DNA of 64,000 nt from positions 1 to 64,000 of the forward strand of contig NZ_AFPJ01000025.1 of assembly GCF_000220505.1 (NCBI RefSeq), given 5' to 3'. The notes under the pieces were generated by a model that was given only the letters and a program-made list of their open reading frames with translations, did not search any database and was not told the origin of the DNA. A program made the position numbers and the translations under genes. Below, piece after piece: positions 36,080-44,844 of the stretch. Within the stretch, counting starts at the first letter, position 1, and every line of letters begins with the position of its first letter. This DNA is from Microbulbifer agarilyticus S89. Lineage in GTDB: Bacteria > Pseudomonadota > Gammaproteobacteria > Pseudomonadales > Cellvibrionaceae.

Positions 36080-37225
36080 TTAAGCGGCAACACCCGCGTC
36101 AACCGCAGACTTTTGCAGTGCCAGTTTCGGGTCTACGTATTCGTAGCCCAGCACGTCGGCAACCGCCTTGTACGTCACCATGCCGGCGTGCACGTTCAGG
36201 CCTTCCAGCAGGTTGGCGTCGTCCAGCAGTGCCTGCTTGGCACCCTTGTTCGCCAGGGCAACCGCAAACGGCAGGGTTGCGTTGTTCAGGGCCATGGTGG
36301 AGGTACGTGCAACACCGCCCGGCATGTTGGCAACACAGTAGTGCACAACGCCATCAACTACGTAGGTCGGCTCCTGGTGCGTGGTTGCCTTGGAAGTTTC
36401 GAAACAACCGCCCTGGTCAATCGCCACGTCTACCACAACGGCGCCTTTCTTCATGCGGCTGATGATGTCGCGGGTCAGCAGTTTCGGCGCAGCAGCGCCC
36501 GGAATCAGTACCGCACCAACAACGAGGTCGGCTTCCAGCGCGTGGGACTCAATTGCGTCGTCGGTAGAGTACTCAGTACGTACCGCGCCTCCGAAAATGT
36601 CGTCCAGCTGGCGCAGACGCGGCAGGGAGCGATCCAGAATGGTTACGTCGGCACCCATACCCAGAGCCATCTTGGCTGCGTTGGTACCTACTACACCACC
36701 ACCAATAATCAGTACCTTGGCCGGTGCTACACCCGGCACGCCGCCCAGCAGCACACCCAGGCCACCCTGAGCTTTTTCCAGGTGGTGAGCACCGCACTGC
36801 ACGGACATACGGCCGGCAACTTCAGACATCGGAGCCAGCAGCGGCAGCGCGCCGAAACGGTCGGTAACGGTTTCGTATGCAATACAGGTTGCGCCAGACT
36901 TCACCAGCAGTTCGGTCTGCTTGGGGTCTGGGGCGAGGTGCAGGTAGGTGTACAGCAGCTGGCCAGGACGCAGCATTTCGCACTCGTGCGGCTGAGGCTC
37001 TTTTACCTTCACGATCATATCGGCAGTGGCAAAGATCTCTTCCGCAGTGTCGATGATCTTGGCACCGGCACTGACATACATTTCGTCGGTAAAGCCGATG
37101 GATGCACCACCGTCTTTCTGTACGATCACTTCGTGACCGTGACCAATCAGTTCGCGAACACTCGAAGGCGTCAGGCCAATACGGTATTCGTGGTTTTTAA
37201 TCTCTTTTGGGACACCGATTAACAT
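36080..37225 (-). CDS. ald: Alanine dehydrogenase
   Basis: This 381-residue NAD-dependent enzyme interconverts L-alanine and pyruvate plus ammonia. The start MLIGVPKEIKNHEYRIGLTP has GAGGAG six bases upstream. The NAD-binding GGGVVGTNAAKMALGMGADVTILD lies near residue 170, and the Lys/His catalytic pair falls in the conserved AYETV and QCGAHHLEKAQGG segments. The divergent lrp gene and Lrp-like half-sites between them indicate amino-acid-responsive control. Confidence 0.97.
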   Translation of the reverse strand: MLIGVPKEIKNHEYRIGLTPSSVRELIGHGHEVIVQKDGGASIGFTDEMYVSAGAKIIDTAEEIFATADMIVKVKEPQPHECEMLRPGQLLYTYLHLAPDPKQTELLVKSGATCIAYETVTDRFGALPLLAPMSEVAGRMSVQCGAHHLEKAQGGLGVLLGGVPGVAPAKVLIIGGGVVGTNAAKMALGMGADVTILDRSLPRLRQLDDIFGGAVRTEYSTDDAIESHALEADLVVGAVLIPGAAAPKLLTRDIISRMKKGAVVVDVAIDQGGCFETSKATTHQEPTYVVDGVVHYCVANMPGGVARTSTMALNNATLPFAVALANKGAKQALLDDANLLEGLNVHAGMVTYKAVADVLGYEYVDPKLALQKSAVDAGVAA

Positions 37226-37280
37226 AGCGAATCTCCTCAATTACTCTGTCAGCGCCGTCGAGTGCGCATTGCGTTCTTGT

Positions 37281-37355
37281 TGGATTTCCGCAGTATAGGC
37301 GCGCTTTTGAAGTGGATTTCTACACATATTTATTTATGATTAGTGGAATCCACTA
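37281..37355. promoter_or_regulatory. Periodic Lrp/AldR-type operator between ald and lrp
   Basis: TGGATTTC at 37281 and 37313 and TGGAATCC at 37344 recur at 32- and 31-base steps, three helical turns. The last lies in the palindrome TAGTGGAATCCACTA (37341-37355). A TATACT -10 for ald (minus strand, 37292-37297) is embedded in the array. Lrp octamers bind such phased sites. Confidence 0.6.
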
Positions 37356-37504
37356 GCAAAGTGCCGAAAAGACTATTTTTCAGCCATCCAGAACCACTTT
37401 TTGACCAGTAGCCAAGTCAAGCCTGCCCAGTTCACGTGCCGCAGCGGACTTGGTCAGGAAAATTTGCGGAAACTTCCAGAAGAGAACTGCAGCAAGAGAC
37501 CAGC

Positions 37505-37990
37505 ATGAAAAGACGTGCCAACGAACTCAGCACCATTGACCGTAATATTCTCCGTGTTCTGCAGAAGGACGGCCGCACCAGCTATGCAGAACTGGCTCGT
37601 CAAGTCGGCCTTACCGCGACCCCGTGCGTCGAGCGGGTCAAGAAGATGGAAAGCGATGGGGTGATTCAGGGCTACACCACGCTGATCAACCCGGAATACC
37701 TGGACGCCGCGCTGGTAGTGTTTGTGCAGATCCGTCTGAACCGCTCTGCTCAAGATGCCTTTGAAGCGTTTCGCAACGCCGTTGCCGAGCTACCAGAGGT
37801 GCAGGAGTGCTACCTGGTATCGGGCAGCTTTGACTACCTGATCAAAGCCCGGGTGGCCGATATGGGCGCCTACCGTAAGTTCTACGGAGAAACCCTACTG
37901 ACCCTGCCGGAAGTGCAGGAATGCACCAGCTACGTAGTGATGGAAGAGGTGAAAGAAACCCTGGAGGTACCCGTGCACTACAACCGCTGA
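37505..37990 (+). CDS. lrp: Lrp/AsnC-family regulator (leucine-responsive)
   Basis: This 161-residue regulator has an N-terminal helix-turn-helix (STIDRNILRVLQKDGRTSYAEL then QVGLTATPCVERVKKME) and a C-terminal RAM ligand domain. The sequence is very close to canonical Lrp (VQIRLNRSAQDAFEAFRNAV, YVVMEEVKETLEVP). The start MKRRANEL was chosen for homology; the 23-codon upstream extension is not conserved in type. It is divergent from ald, which it very likely activates in response to alanine or leucine. Confidence 0.94.
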   Translation: MKRRANELSTIDRNILRVLQKDGRTSYAELARQVGLTATPCVERVKKMESDGVIQGYTTLINPEYLDAALVVFVQIRLNRSAQDAFEAFRNAVAELPEVQECYLVSGSFDYLIKARVADMGAYRKFYGETLLTLPEVQECTSYVVMEEVKETLEVPVHYNR

Positions 37991-38042
37991 ACGGGAGAGC
38001 GACGGAAGAGAGACGAAATAGAGAAAGTCACGGAGACAGGAA

Positions 38043-38084
38043 GCGAGCACCTTCTTGCGGAAATCCAGAGTCCGCGGTGCTCGC
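38043..38084. terminator. Hairpin between convergent lrp and Mpo1-like gene
   Basis: A 9-bp stem (GCGAGCACC / GGTGCTCGC) encloses a 24-base loop. No T run follows, so it may act as a Rho-linked or bidirectional stop; this is uncertain. Confidence 0.4.
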
Positions 38085-38092
38085 TAAACAAC

Positions 38093-38557
38093 TCAGTACT
38101 TGATGCCGAGTTTGCGATACAGGAAGCCGATTACCCACGCAGGGCCAATCAACAGAAACTGCACATCTTTCAGGAAAGAGGGTTTTTTGCCCTCGATATG
38201 GTGACCGACAAACTGGAACACCCACATCACCACAAACAGCCCCACAGACCACCAGAGCACGCTCGGTCCGGCCCGCTCCAGTCCGCTGCAGACACCCAGG
38301 CAAATCAGCGAAAGTGCGATCATGCCCAGTGCCACCGGGAAGGACATCAGCATATAAAACAGCATGGTGGGCACCATCGCTACCACCGCCCAGTTCAGCC
38401 AGGGCAAGGCTGCCATCCAGTCGGGTTGGGGAATGGACCAAAGCAGGCCCACGACGGTGAAATAAATGACCGGCACTGCGATCCAGTGGATGGCCTTGTT
38501 GGTGGAGTTCTGATGGCTCTCGCCGTATTCACTGAACCATTGCTCTGCTGTACGCAT
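38093..38557 (-). CDS. Mpo1-like (DUF962) membrane protein
   Basis: This 154-residue protein has four hydrophobic segments. The N-terminal WFSEYGESHQNSTNKAIHWIAVPVIYF and the late FVGHHIEGKKPSFLKDVQFLLIGPAWV carry the histidines conserved in yeast Mpo1, an Fe2+-dependent 2-hydroxy-fatty-acid dioxygenase. The bacterial role is unproven. It is monocistronic and convergent with lrp. Confidence 0.9.
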   Translation of the reverse strand: MRTAEQWFSEYGESHQNSTNKAIHWIAVPVIYFTVVGLLWSIPQPDWMAALPWLNWAVVAMVPTMLFYMLMSFPVALGMIALSLICLGVCSGLERAGPSVLWWSVGLFVVMWVFQFVGHHIEGKKPSFLKDVQFLLIGPAWVIGFLYRKLGIKY

Positions 38558-38760
38558 CGTTTTCCCTCGCCTTGTTTGTTATATGGATTGGCTAGAATTT
38601 GATGGTACATCAGAACCCAGCAAGACCAAACGGTCACAGAAAAAGCTGTAAGAAGTTCAGGCAAACATTTTGCCCAGCATACTTCGGTCATCTAAACTCC
38701 AATCGCCTGATACACAGATCAGGCTTCAATTCCTGACAGCCAGCACCGACTGGACACCTT

Positions 38761-39204
38761 TTGTACGATTATCTCCTATCCCTGCTCCACGACCTCGATG
38801 GCGTTCAGCAAAACCCGAAGTATCATCCAGAGGGCGATGCCCTATTCCACTCGCTCCAAACTTTCGATCTAGCCTACCGAAACTCGACCAGCCCAATGCT
38901 CTGGACAGCCGCACTATTGCACGATGTTGGCAAAGCAGTAGATACCCGCGGTCATGAACGAATTGGGGCAGAAATGCTGAGCGGAGTGGTGTGTGACGAA
39001 GTAATTTGGCTTGTGCGACACCATTTGGATCTAATGAGAGCCCCACGGCACACTCGGCACAAGTACGTTGGCCAGCCCCGCTTCTCTCGACTGCAACAAC
39101 TCCGCCGATTCGATGTAGAGGGAAGGGACCCGAAGGCACACGTCATCACTCCCGAAGAGGCTCTCACAATTTTAATGGCTTACGATTCTCTAATCGCGGC
39201 CTAA
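38761..39204 (+). CDS. HD-domain phosphohydrolase resembling the CCA-enzyme HD domain
   Basis: This protein is about 147 residues long. YHPEGDALFHSL at about 21-32, ALLHDVGKA at 51-59, GHERIGAEM and RHHLDL supply the HD-superfamily metal ligands; the HPEGD..H spacing resembles the HD domain of bacterial CCA-adding enzymes. The start is uncertain: no ATG occurs, a TTG at 38761 is used here, and the frame is closed by TGA nine codons upstream. The next gene, a nucleotidyltransferase, starts 13 bases after it. The pair has visibly lower GC content than its neighbours. Confidence 0.75.
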   Translation: MYDYLLSLLHDLDGVQQNPKYHPEGDALFHSLQTFDLAYRNSTSPMLWTAALLHDVGKAVDTRGHERIGAEMLSGVVCDEVIWLVRHHLDLMRAPRHTRHKYVGQPRFSRLQQLRRFDVEGRDPKAHVITPEEALTILMAYDSLIAA

Positions 39205-39217
39205 CGCCGCCTGATTC

Positions 39218-39859
39218 ATGAAAAAGGAAGAAAGATTCCGCCACCTGATCAAACAGGAGGCAGCCCGCCTAATGGTGCATGAAGGAGTAAATCAGTACTT
39301 CGATGCAAAACGTATCGCCGCCAGGCGCATCATTGGTAAACAGTACAAATACAACCCGAAGTATTTGCCCTCGAACGGCGAAATCTCTGAAGCAGTCCAT
39401 GCGCTCGGACAAGCAGCAGACCCTGCAAGCCACCAACAATTGCTATTTCGTATGCGTTTACTCGCACTAGAGGTAATGGAGCGATTACAGCCCTTCTCCC
39501 CTCGCCTAATTGGCTCAGTAAGTACCGGTCGGATCCGGAAAGGAAGTGATATCGACCTACATGTTTTTACCGATGAAATTGAGGTACTTGAACATCATTT
39601 GCATGCTCTCGACTGGCAGTTTGATCGCGATACAGTGTGTATTCGTGCAAACGGCAAATTGATCGAGTACCAACACATCCACCTAGACTTCGAGTTTCCT
39701 GTGGAGCTATCTATCTACCCAGAGCGGGAAATACGCGTGGTTGGCAGATCGAGTACCGACGGCAAACCAATACGACGATTGAACGCAGGCAAGGTTCGCC
39801 AATTGATTACAGATGAACACTGGGAAGACTACCTTCGACAAGATGGCCAGCTGGAATAG
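39218..39859 (+). CDS. Nucleotidyltransferase-fold protein
   Basis: This 213-residue protein has the polymerase-β fold signature LIGSVSTGRIRKGSDIDLHVF (Gly99-Ser100, Asp111, Asp113) and a third acidic residue in HIHLDFEFP (Asp157), so the catalytic triad appears complete. The N-terminal 80 residues are helical and basic, with EEGVNQYFDAKRIAARRI-like content. It follows the HD gene closely, so both may act together, as the fused NT and HD domains do in CCA-adding enzymes. The substrate is unknown; a full CCA enzyme is not implied. Confidence 0.78.
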   Translation: MKKEERFRHLIKQEAARLMVHEGVNQYFDAKRIAARRIIGKQYKYNPKYLPSNGEISEAVHALGQAADPASHQQLLFRMRLLALEVMERLQPFSPRLIGSVSTGRIRKGSDIDLHVFTDEIEVLEHHLHALDWQFDRDTVCIRANGKLIEYQHIHLDFEFPVELSIYPEREIRVVGRSSTDGKPIRRLNAGKVRQLITDEHWEDYLRQDGQLE

Positions 39860-40022
39860 TCCGATGAGTTAGTTTCTTAAAGAGTAAGAACCGGAGGGAG
39901 AAACGGTACCGAGAGGTACCGCCAAGAAACATGTGCGGCCCGGCTAAGCCGGGCATCACACTGAGAAGAAGGTCCAGAGAGAATTGGTAGACTCGCTGAT
40001 TACACCAGCCTGGCAGCCATAG

Positions 40023-40535
40023 CTATCTCCGCACGCAGGCATCCAGCTGCATGCGATACAGCTCGGCCATATCTTCATCAATGCAGCAGAAAATCACGTG
40101 GCGCGGACCGCCGTCGCGGTCAAGGTGCTGCTGTGCCTGTTCCACAGCGACTTCGACAGCGAGTTCAGGGGGATAATCGTAGACCCCGCAACTGATCGCG
40201 GGAAAGGCGAGCGTGTGGGCGTTTTCACGGCGGGCGAGATTGAGGCACTGGCGATAACAGCTGGCCAATAGCTCCGGCTCGCCCAAATTACCGCCGCGCC
40301 ACACGGGCCCTACCGTGTGGTAAATGCGTTTGACCGGGAGACCGTAACCTTGCGTGGCGCGCACCTCGCCCACCGGGCAGCCGCCAATAGCCCGACAGGC
40401 TTCCAGCAGTGCCGGACCGGCCGCGCGATGAATGGCACCATCAACGCCTCCGCCACCCAGGAGCCTCTGGTTGGCTGCATTGACGATCACATCCACATGC
40501 AACCGAGTGATATCACCGAGGTGTACTTCGATCAC
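40023..40535 (-). CDS. Macrodomain O-acetyl-ADP-ribose deacetylase (YmdB-like)
   Basis: This 170-residue macrodomain starts at GTG, chosen because GGAG lies eight bases upstream and MIEVHLGDIT matches relatives. ADP-ribose-binding segments are VNAANQRLLGGGGVDGAIHRAAG, HTVGPVWRGG and FPAISCGVYDYP. Family members remove O-acetyl groups from ADP-ribose or ADP-ribose from proteins. It is 66 bases downstream of putP on the same strand; the region is otherwise unremarkable. Confidence 0.92.
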   Translation of the reverse strand: MIEVHLGDITRLHVDVIVNAANQRLLGGGGVDGAIHRAAGPALLEACRAIGGCPVGEVRATQGYGLPVKRIYHTVGPVWRGGNLGEPELLASCYRQCLNLARRENAHTLAFPAISCGVYDYPPELAVEVAVEQAQQHLDRDGGPRHVIFCCIDEDMAELYRMQLDACVRR

Positions 40536-40601
40536 TCTAACTACTCCAGCCGCGGCACCACCAGTCAATCAGTGCAACGTTGCACTCATACCGCAATCGG
40601 A

Positions 40602-42077
40602 CTACTGCTTTTGCCCCAGTATTTGACGGTGGCGCGTTGAAATTCTTTGGGGGCAATGCGTCACGGCACTAACTAAAACAATAGCAGCTGCGGAGAGGAC
40701 AAAACCCGGTAAAAGCTCGTATATATCGAAGATGCCACCAGAGAGCTGTTTCCAAACCAATACGGTTATACCCCCGACAAGCACCCCGGCGATGGCCCCG
40801 GCGCCGGTCATACGCGACCAGTACAGGCTAATCAGTACCGCCGGACCGAATGCGGCCCCCAGCCCTGCCCAGGCATAAGCGACCACATCCAGCACTTTGG
40901 AATCCGGGTCCATGGCCACACCCACAGCAATCAGGGACAGCGCCACCACCGCCCAGCGGCCCACCACAACCAGATGCTCTGAAGAAACCTGCTTGCCGAA
41001 CCAGACGTGGTAAATGTCTTCTGCCAGGGCCGCTGAGGACACCAGCAGCTGGGAATCCGCGGTACTCATAATCGCCGATAGAATTGCCGCGAGCAGAATG
41101 CCGGCAATCAGCGGATGGAACAGGGCTTCCACCAGTGCCATGAAAATACGTTCGCCATCGGGCAGCGCCTGGGTGAGTTCCAGGTGTCCAAACAGGCCAA
41201 CGCTCAGGGCTCCGAGGAATCCCGCGAGCGACCAAATTGCGGCCACACTCGCCGCCGCCGGCATATCGTCGGGATGACGCAGGGCCTTGAAGCGCGCCAG
41301 GATATGCGGCTGACCGAAATATCCCAGGCCCCACGCCAGTGAACTCAAAATGGCTGCAACGCCGAGCGCCGAGCCGGTTTTATCCGTCATCAGGTGCATT
41401 AATTCCGGGTGTTGCGCCTGCATCTGTGCCCAGGCGCCACCCAAGCCACCTTCGTCGGCGATGATCATGATGGGCACGATCAGCAATGCCAGGCTCATCA
41501 GCAGCCCCTGAAACACGTCCGTCCAGGATACCGCGAGAAAGCCGCCGAACAGGGTGTAAGAAATCACCGCAATCGCACCGATCACCACCGCCCACTGATA
41601 ATCCCAGCCAAACACCGTCTCAAACAGCTTGCCGCCGGCAATCAAACCGGACGCCACATAGAAAAGAAAAAACAGCAGGATGAAAAACGCACACACGGTG
41701 CGCAGCCAGGGCGTCGTCAGATCGAAGCGCCGGTGCAGATAAGACGGCACCGTCAGCGCATCATCCAGTGCAAAACTGTAAATACGCAGGCGGCGCGCCA
41801 TGATGGTCCAGCTCAACACAATCCCGCCGAACAGGCCAAACGCAATCCACGCAGAGGAAAGACCACTGGCGTAAGCCGCACCGGGCAATCCGAGCAGCAA
41901 CCAGCCACTCATATCGGAGGCACCGGCACTCAGCGCCGCCACCGCCGGCGGCAGCGAACGCCCCCCGAGAAAATAATCGCTCGCATCCTTGGTGCGACGG
42001 TAGGCATAGACACCAATCGCAAGAATAAGCGCGAGATAGGCAATGAAGGTAAGGGCGACAAGCCATTGTCCAGACAT
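40602..42077 (-). CDS. putP: Sodium/proline symporter PutP
   Basis: This 491-residue sodium:solute symporter has about 13 membrane segments. SDYFLGGRSLPPAVAALSAGASDMSGWLLLGLPGAAY is characteristic of PutP rather than other SSF members, and SAIMSTADSQLLVSSAALAEDIY contains the Na+-site serine/threonine region. It imports proline as nutrient or osmoprotectant. No putA is adjacent. The start ATG at 42077 is family-consistent. Confidence 0.93.
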   Translation of the reverse strand: MSGQWLVALTFIAYLALILAIGVYAYRRTKDASDYFLGGRSLPPAVAALSAGASDMSGWLLLGLPGAAYASGLSSAWIAFGLFGGIVLSWTIMARRLRIYSFALDDALTVPSYLHRRFDLTTPWLRTVCAFFILLFFLFYVASGLIAGGKLFETVFGWDYQWAVVIGAIAVISYTLFGGFLAVSWTDVFQGLLMSLALLIVPIMIIADEGGLGGAWAQMQAQHPELMHLMTDKTGSALGVAAILSSLAWGLGYFGQPHILARFKALRHPDDMPAAASVAAIWSLAGFLGALSVGLFGHLELTQALPDGERIFMALVEALFHPLIAGILLAAILSAIMSTADSQLLVSSAALAEDIYHVWFGKQVSSEHLVVVGRWAVVALSLIAVGVAMDPDSKVLDVVAYAWAGLGAAFGPAVLISLYWSRMTGAGAIAGVLVGGITVLVWKQLSGGIFDIYELLPGFVLSAAAIVLVSAVTHCPQRISTRHRQILGQKQ

Positions 42078-42284
42078 GTGGGATTCCCCGTCAGAATTGG
42101 CAGACCCAGCCTCTTTTGGTGAAAAATTAGGCTGATTCCGTCGTTATTGGTCTTTATTGCGCGTAAATCTACCCATTCACTGGCGGTTACTCAATCCGCA
42201 AACTAAACCATGGATATGTACAGCTTGTGCAAACTACCACGGACGGCGGTTTCAGACTGAGTACACAGGGAAAAATTAAACACT

Positions 42285-43022
42285 ATGGGTATTTGCCTGG
42301 ATGAGCTGCGTTTATTCGTCGTTCGTCCCACATTAAAGCAGCTCCGTGCCTGGTCCCCCGGGATGGAAGCGTTATTACTGGGCACCGCCGCTCAGGAATC
42401 CCAGCTCGGCTTTCACCTCAAGCAGGGGCGCCGCCACGGCATGGGTATTTTCCAGATTCTGCCGAGCACGCACCGCCAGATCTGGGATAAATACCTAATC
42501 AACTTCCCGCCGCTCGCCTCCAAGGTGCGCGGCCTTGCCAGCCAGCGCGACTTTTTGCAGCACCCCCACACAGAACTCGCCACCAACTTGCGCTACGCCA
42601 CCGCTATTGCGTGGCTGATCTATCGCGCCGCCGGCGTCGAACGCGTGGAAACCACCGATCTGCCGCGTATGGCGAAGCTGTGGAAGAAACATTTTCACCA
42701 CGGCCCCAGCGCGCGCCTGCGGGACTTCGTCGACAGCTACGCCAAGCTGGTAAGACCGTCGGAAAATGCCCTACCAGAACTAGAGCCGGAACCCGAAAAC
42801 GAAACAGCCGCGGTAAAAACCGCGGCTGTGCAAAAAACCGATACGCTACTGATCGAGGACGAATCGCCTACAGATTCTGCGCCTCAATATACAGCGGTTG
42901 AGCCGGCTCCTCCGGAGAAGCTGCTGGAGAAACTTCCGGCTCCTCATCGCGAGCGTCTTCAGGAATCCAGGAATCGACATACTGCTCAATCGCGCGCGCG
43001 TCCACCGCAGGCGCGGGTTTAG
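42285..43022 (+). CDS. Transglycosylase-SLT-like protein
   Basis: This 245-residue protein has [31 protein letters not shown] at about residues 33-63, the lysozyme-like SLT pattern with a candidate catalytic Glu in AAQES. The remaining fold is helical to about 160. There is no signal peptide, which is odd for a cell-wall lyase, and it looks like phage-type or cytoplasmic relatives. From about residue 165 the sequence becomes Glu/Pro/Ala-rich and overlaps the convergent ttcA gene by 155 bases, so the native C-terminus may be disordered. Confidence 0.62.
   Translation: MGICLDELRLFVVRPTLKQLRAWSPGMEALLLGTAAQESQLGFHLKQGRRHGMGIFQILPSTHRQIWDKYLINFPPLASKVRGLASQRDFLQHPHTELATNLRYATAIAWLIYRAAGVERVETTDLPRMAKLWKKHFHHGPSARLRDFVDSYAKLVRPSENALPELEPEPENETAAVKTAAVQKTDTLLIEDESPTDSAPQYTAVEPAPPEKLLEKLPAPHRERLQESRNRHTAQSRARPPQARV
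42805..42828 (-). terminator. Hairpin in ttcA 3' region, inside the opposing gene
   Basis: A 10-bp stem (CAGCCGCGGT / ACCGCGGCTG) lies about 40 bases past the ttcA stop on the minus strand. Only TTT follows. It sits within the coding part of the convergent SLT-like gene and may serve as the ttcA stop signal. Confidence 0.45.
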
Positions 43023-43824
43023 AGCGGTCCAGTTCCAGGCTCTCAAAATCGTACAGATCGCGATCCGCCAATTGGGATGGCGATACCCGGGTTAGCGCAG
43101 CGAAAATATTGTCGCTGCGGCCGGGATATTTCCTATCCCACTCGTTCAACATGCCCTTGATCGCCTGACGCTGCAGATTTTCCTGACTACCACACAGGTT
43201 GCACGGAATAATCGGGAACTGCTTGTGGTCGGCAAACGCAATCAGGTCCGTCTCGCGGCAATACGCCAGCGGACGAATCACAATATTGCGGCCATCGTCT
43301 GCGCGCAGTTTCGGCGGCATCGCTTTCAGGCGGCCGCCGTAAAACATATTCAGGAACAGCGTTTCGACAATGTCATCCTTATGGTGACCGAGCGCCACCT
43401 TGGTCGCACCGATCTCCTCGGCAAAACCATACAGTGTGCCACGGCGCAGGCGTGAACACAGGCCACAGGTCGTCTTGCCTTCCGGCACCACTTCCTTCAC
43501 CACGCTGTAAGTATCTTTGTTCACGATGTGATACGGCACGCCGATGGACTGCAGGTACTCCGGCAGGATGTGCTCGGGGAAGCCCGGCTGCTTCTGGTCC
43601 ATATTCACCGCCACCAGCTCAAAGTGCACCGGTGCGGTCTTCTGCAGGTTCATCAGGATTTCCAGCATCGCGTAGGAATCCTTACCACCAGACAGGCACA
43701 CCATCACCTTGTCGCCTTCCTCAATCATATTGAAGTCGGCGATCGCCTTGCCCACATTGCGGCGCAGGCGCTTTTGCAGCTTGTTGAATTCCAGCCGGTC
43801 GCGGCGGTTTTCCAGGTCAGACAT
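42868..43824 (-). CDS. ttcA: tRNA 2-thiocytidine biosynthesis protein TtcA
   Basis: This 318-residue ATP-pyrophosphatase makes 2-thiocytidine at position 32 of tRNAs. It has the PP-loop SGGKDS at 45-50 and the Fe-S cysteines CGLC at 120-123, with a further pair in PCNLCGSQ near 212. [20 protein letters not shown] was used as start; the 21-codon extension upstream lacks similarity. The C-terminus after about 270 is a variable Pro/Glu-rich tail that overlaps the convergent gene. Confidence 0.95.
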   Translation of the reverse strand: MSDLENRRDRLEFNKLQKRLRRNVGKAIADFNMIEEGDKVMVCLSGGKDSYAMLEILMNLQKTAPVHFELVAVNMDQKQPGFPEHILPEYLQSIGVPYHIVNKDTYSVVKEVVPEGKTTCGLCSRLRRGTLYGFAEEIGATKVALGHHKDDIVETLFLNMFYGGRLKAMPPKLRADDGRNIVIRPLAYCRETDLIAFADHKQFPIIPCNLCGSQENLQRQAIKGMLNEWDRKYPGRSDNIFAALTRVSPSQLADRDLYDFESLELDRSKPAPAVDARAIEQYVDSWIPEDARDEEPEVSPAASPEEPAQPLYIEAQNL

Positions 43825-43900
43825 GGGTAAATCTCGAAAATAACGTGCGGTATTACCCGGGGGACAGACAGCAGTGAATACTTGCATGCGCAGGCGCTGA

Positions 43901-44000
43901 CACCGGGGAAACCAGTGCGGGACCGTCTGTGGCCAGGGATGGCCACAGCCGAGCGTTCATGGATGAACTCGTAGCATGTCCCGCAGTGGTTTCCCCGGTG
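43901..44000. repeat. Cloverleaf-like inverted-repeat element A
   Basis: Outer arms of 23 bases (43901-43923 and 43978-44000) are inverted repeats with one mismatch. Inside are two hairpins: a 9-bp stem around GGGA (43927-43948) and a 6-bp stem around GG (43955-43968). The loop regions read CAGGGATG and CATGGATG, shared in part with the element at 48103-48212. It occupies the ttcA-tesA gap. Confidence 0.75.
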
Positions 44001-44085
44001 GCAGTGCCGCCCCGGAACCATCTACGGAGCCCCACTACCAAAGCGGGGCCCGACGAAAATCAGGCCGCGATTGTACGCTTTCCGA

Positions 44086-44787
44086 TCAAGAAGTGCACAA
44101 ACTATCGGACCGGGTGTCCACATTGCCCTTCAATAGAATTTCCAGACAGGGCCACACATGGTCCAGCAGCGCAGGCTGCGCTTTCGCCGTGGGGTGGATA
44201 CCATCGGTCTGCATCGCGCCATCTAACAGCGCCACCGTCTCCAGGAAGAACGGCACCAGCGGCACCTTCTGCTCCGCCGCTACCTTCGGAAAAACCTCGG
44301 CAAACGCCTTGGTATACGCCTTGCCGTAATTCGGCGGCATCTGCATACCCAGTAGCAGCACCTCGGCGCCCTGCTCCCGCGCCATCTCCACCATGCGCAC
44401 CAGATTCTGCTTTAGCATCCGCGGCGGATAACCGCGCAAACCGTCGTTACCGCCGAGTTCCAGCACCAGCCAGTCAGGCCCATGCTCACTGAGCAGGCGC
44501 GGCAAGCGCGCCAGGCCGCCCGCAGACGTCTCGCCACTCACACTGGCATTCACCACCTTCACCGCCAGATCCTGCTCCGCCAGGCGGTCGCGCAACAGCT
44601 GTACCCAGCCGTCGCGCTCATCGATGCCGTAGGCCGCGCTAATACTGTCCCCAAGCACCAACAAAGTGCCTGATTCCATCGCACCTTGCTCATCCGCTTT
44701 GACTGCTGCCGCGTAAACTAAAACGATCAACAGCAGGCCACGCGAGATGAAACCGGGCACAAGACTCCGGAAAAAAACCGCCGCCAT
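44086..44787 (-). CDS. tesA: Arylesterase / acyl-CoA thioesterase I (TesA, SGNH hydrolase)
   Basis: This 233-residue periplasmic hydrolase cleaves fatty-acyl thioesters and aryl esters. It has the nucleophile block LVLGDSISAAYG, the oxyanion block ELGGNDGLRG and the Asp/His block DGIHPTAKAQ. The N-terminal hydrophobic segment (residues about 12-30) is a signal peptide. The start at MAAVFFRS was chosen over an ATG seven codons upstream because GGAGAG precedes it. It is divergent from ybbA-ybbP with 57 bases between starts, the same arrangement as in E. coli. Confidence 0.94.
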   Translation of the reverse strand: MAAVFFRSLVPGFISRGLLLIVLVYAAAVKADEQGAMESGTLLVLGDSISAAYGIDERDGWVQLLRDRLAEQDLAVKVVNASVSGETSAGGLARLPRLLSEHGPDWLVLELGGNDGLRGYPPRMLKQNLVRMVEMAREQGAEVLLLGMQMPPNYGKAYTKAFAEVFPKVAAEQKVPLVPFFLETVALLDGAMQTDGIHPTAKAQPALLDHVWPCLEILLKGNVDTRSDSLCTS

Positions 44788-44844
44788 GTCATACTCTCCA
44801 CTATTCATCTAAAGCGCATTTTGCAGAAATTCCAGGGACTTGCC

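Noticed and set aside
39900-39955. Two short hairpins after the nucleotidyltransferase gene
   Set aside because: GGTACC GAGA GGTACC and GCCCGGC TTA GCCGGGC are small and lack T runs; I could not assign them a role.
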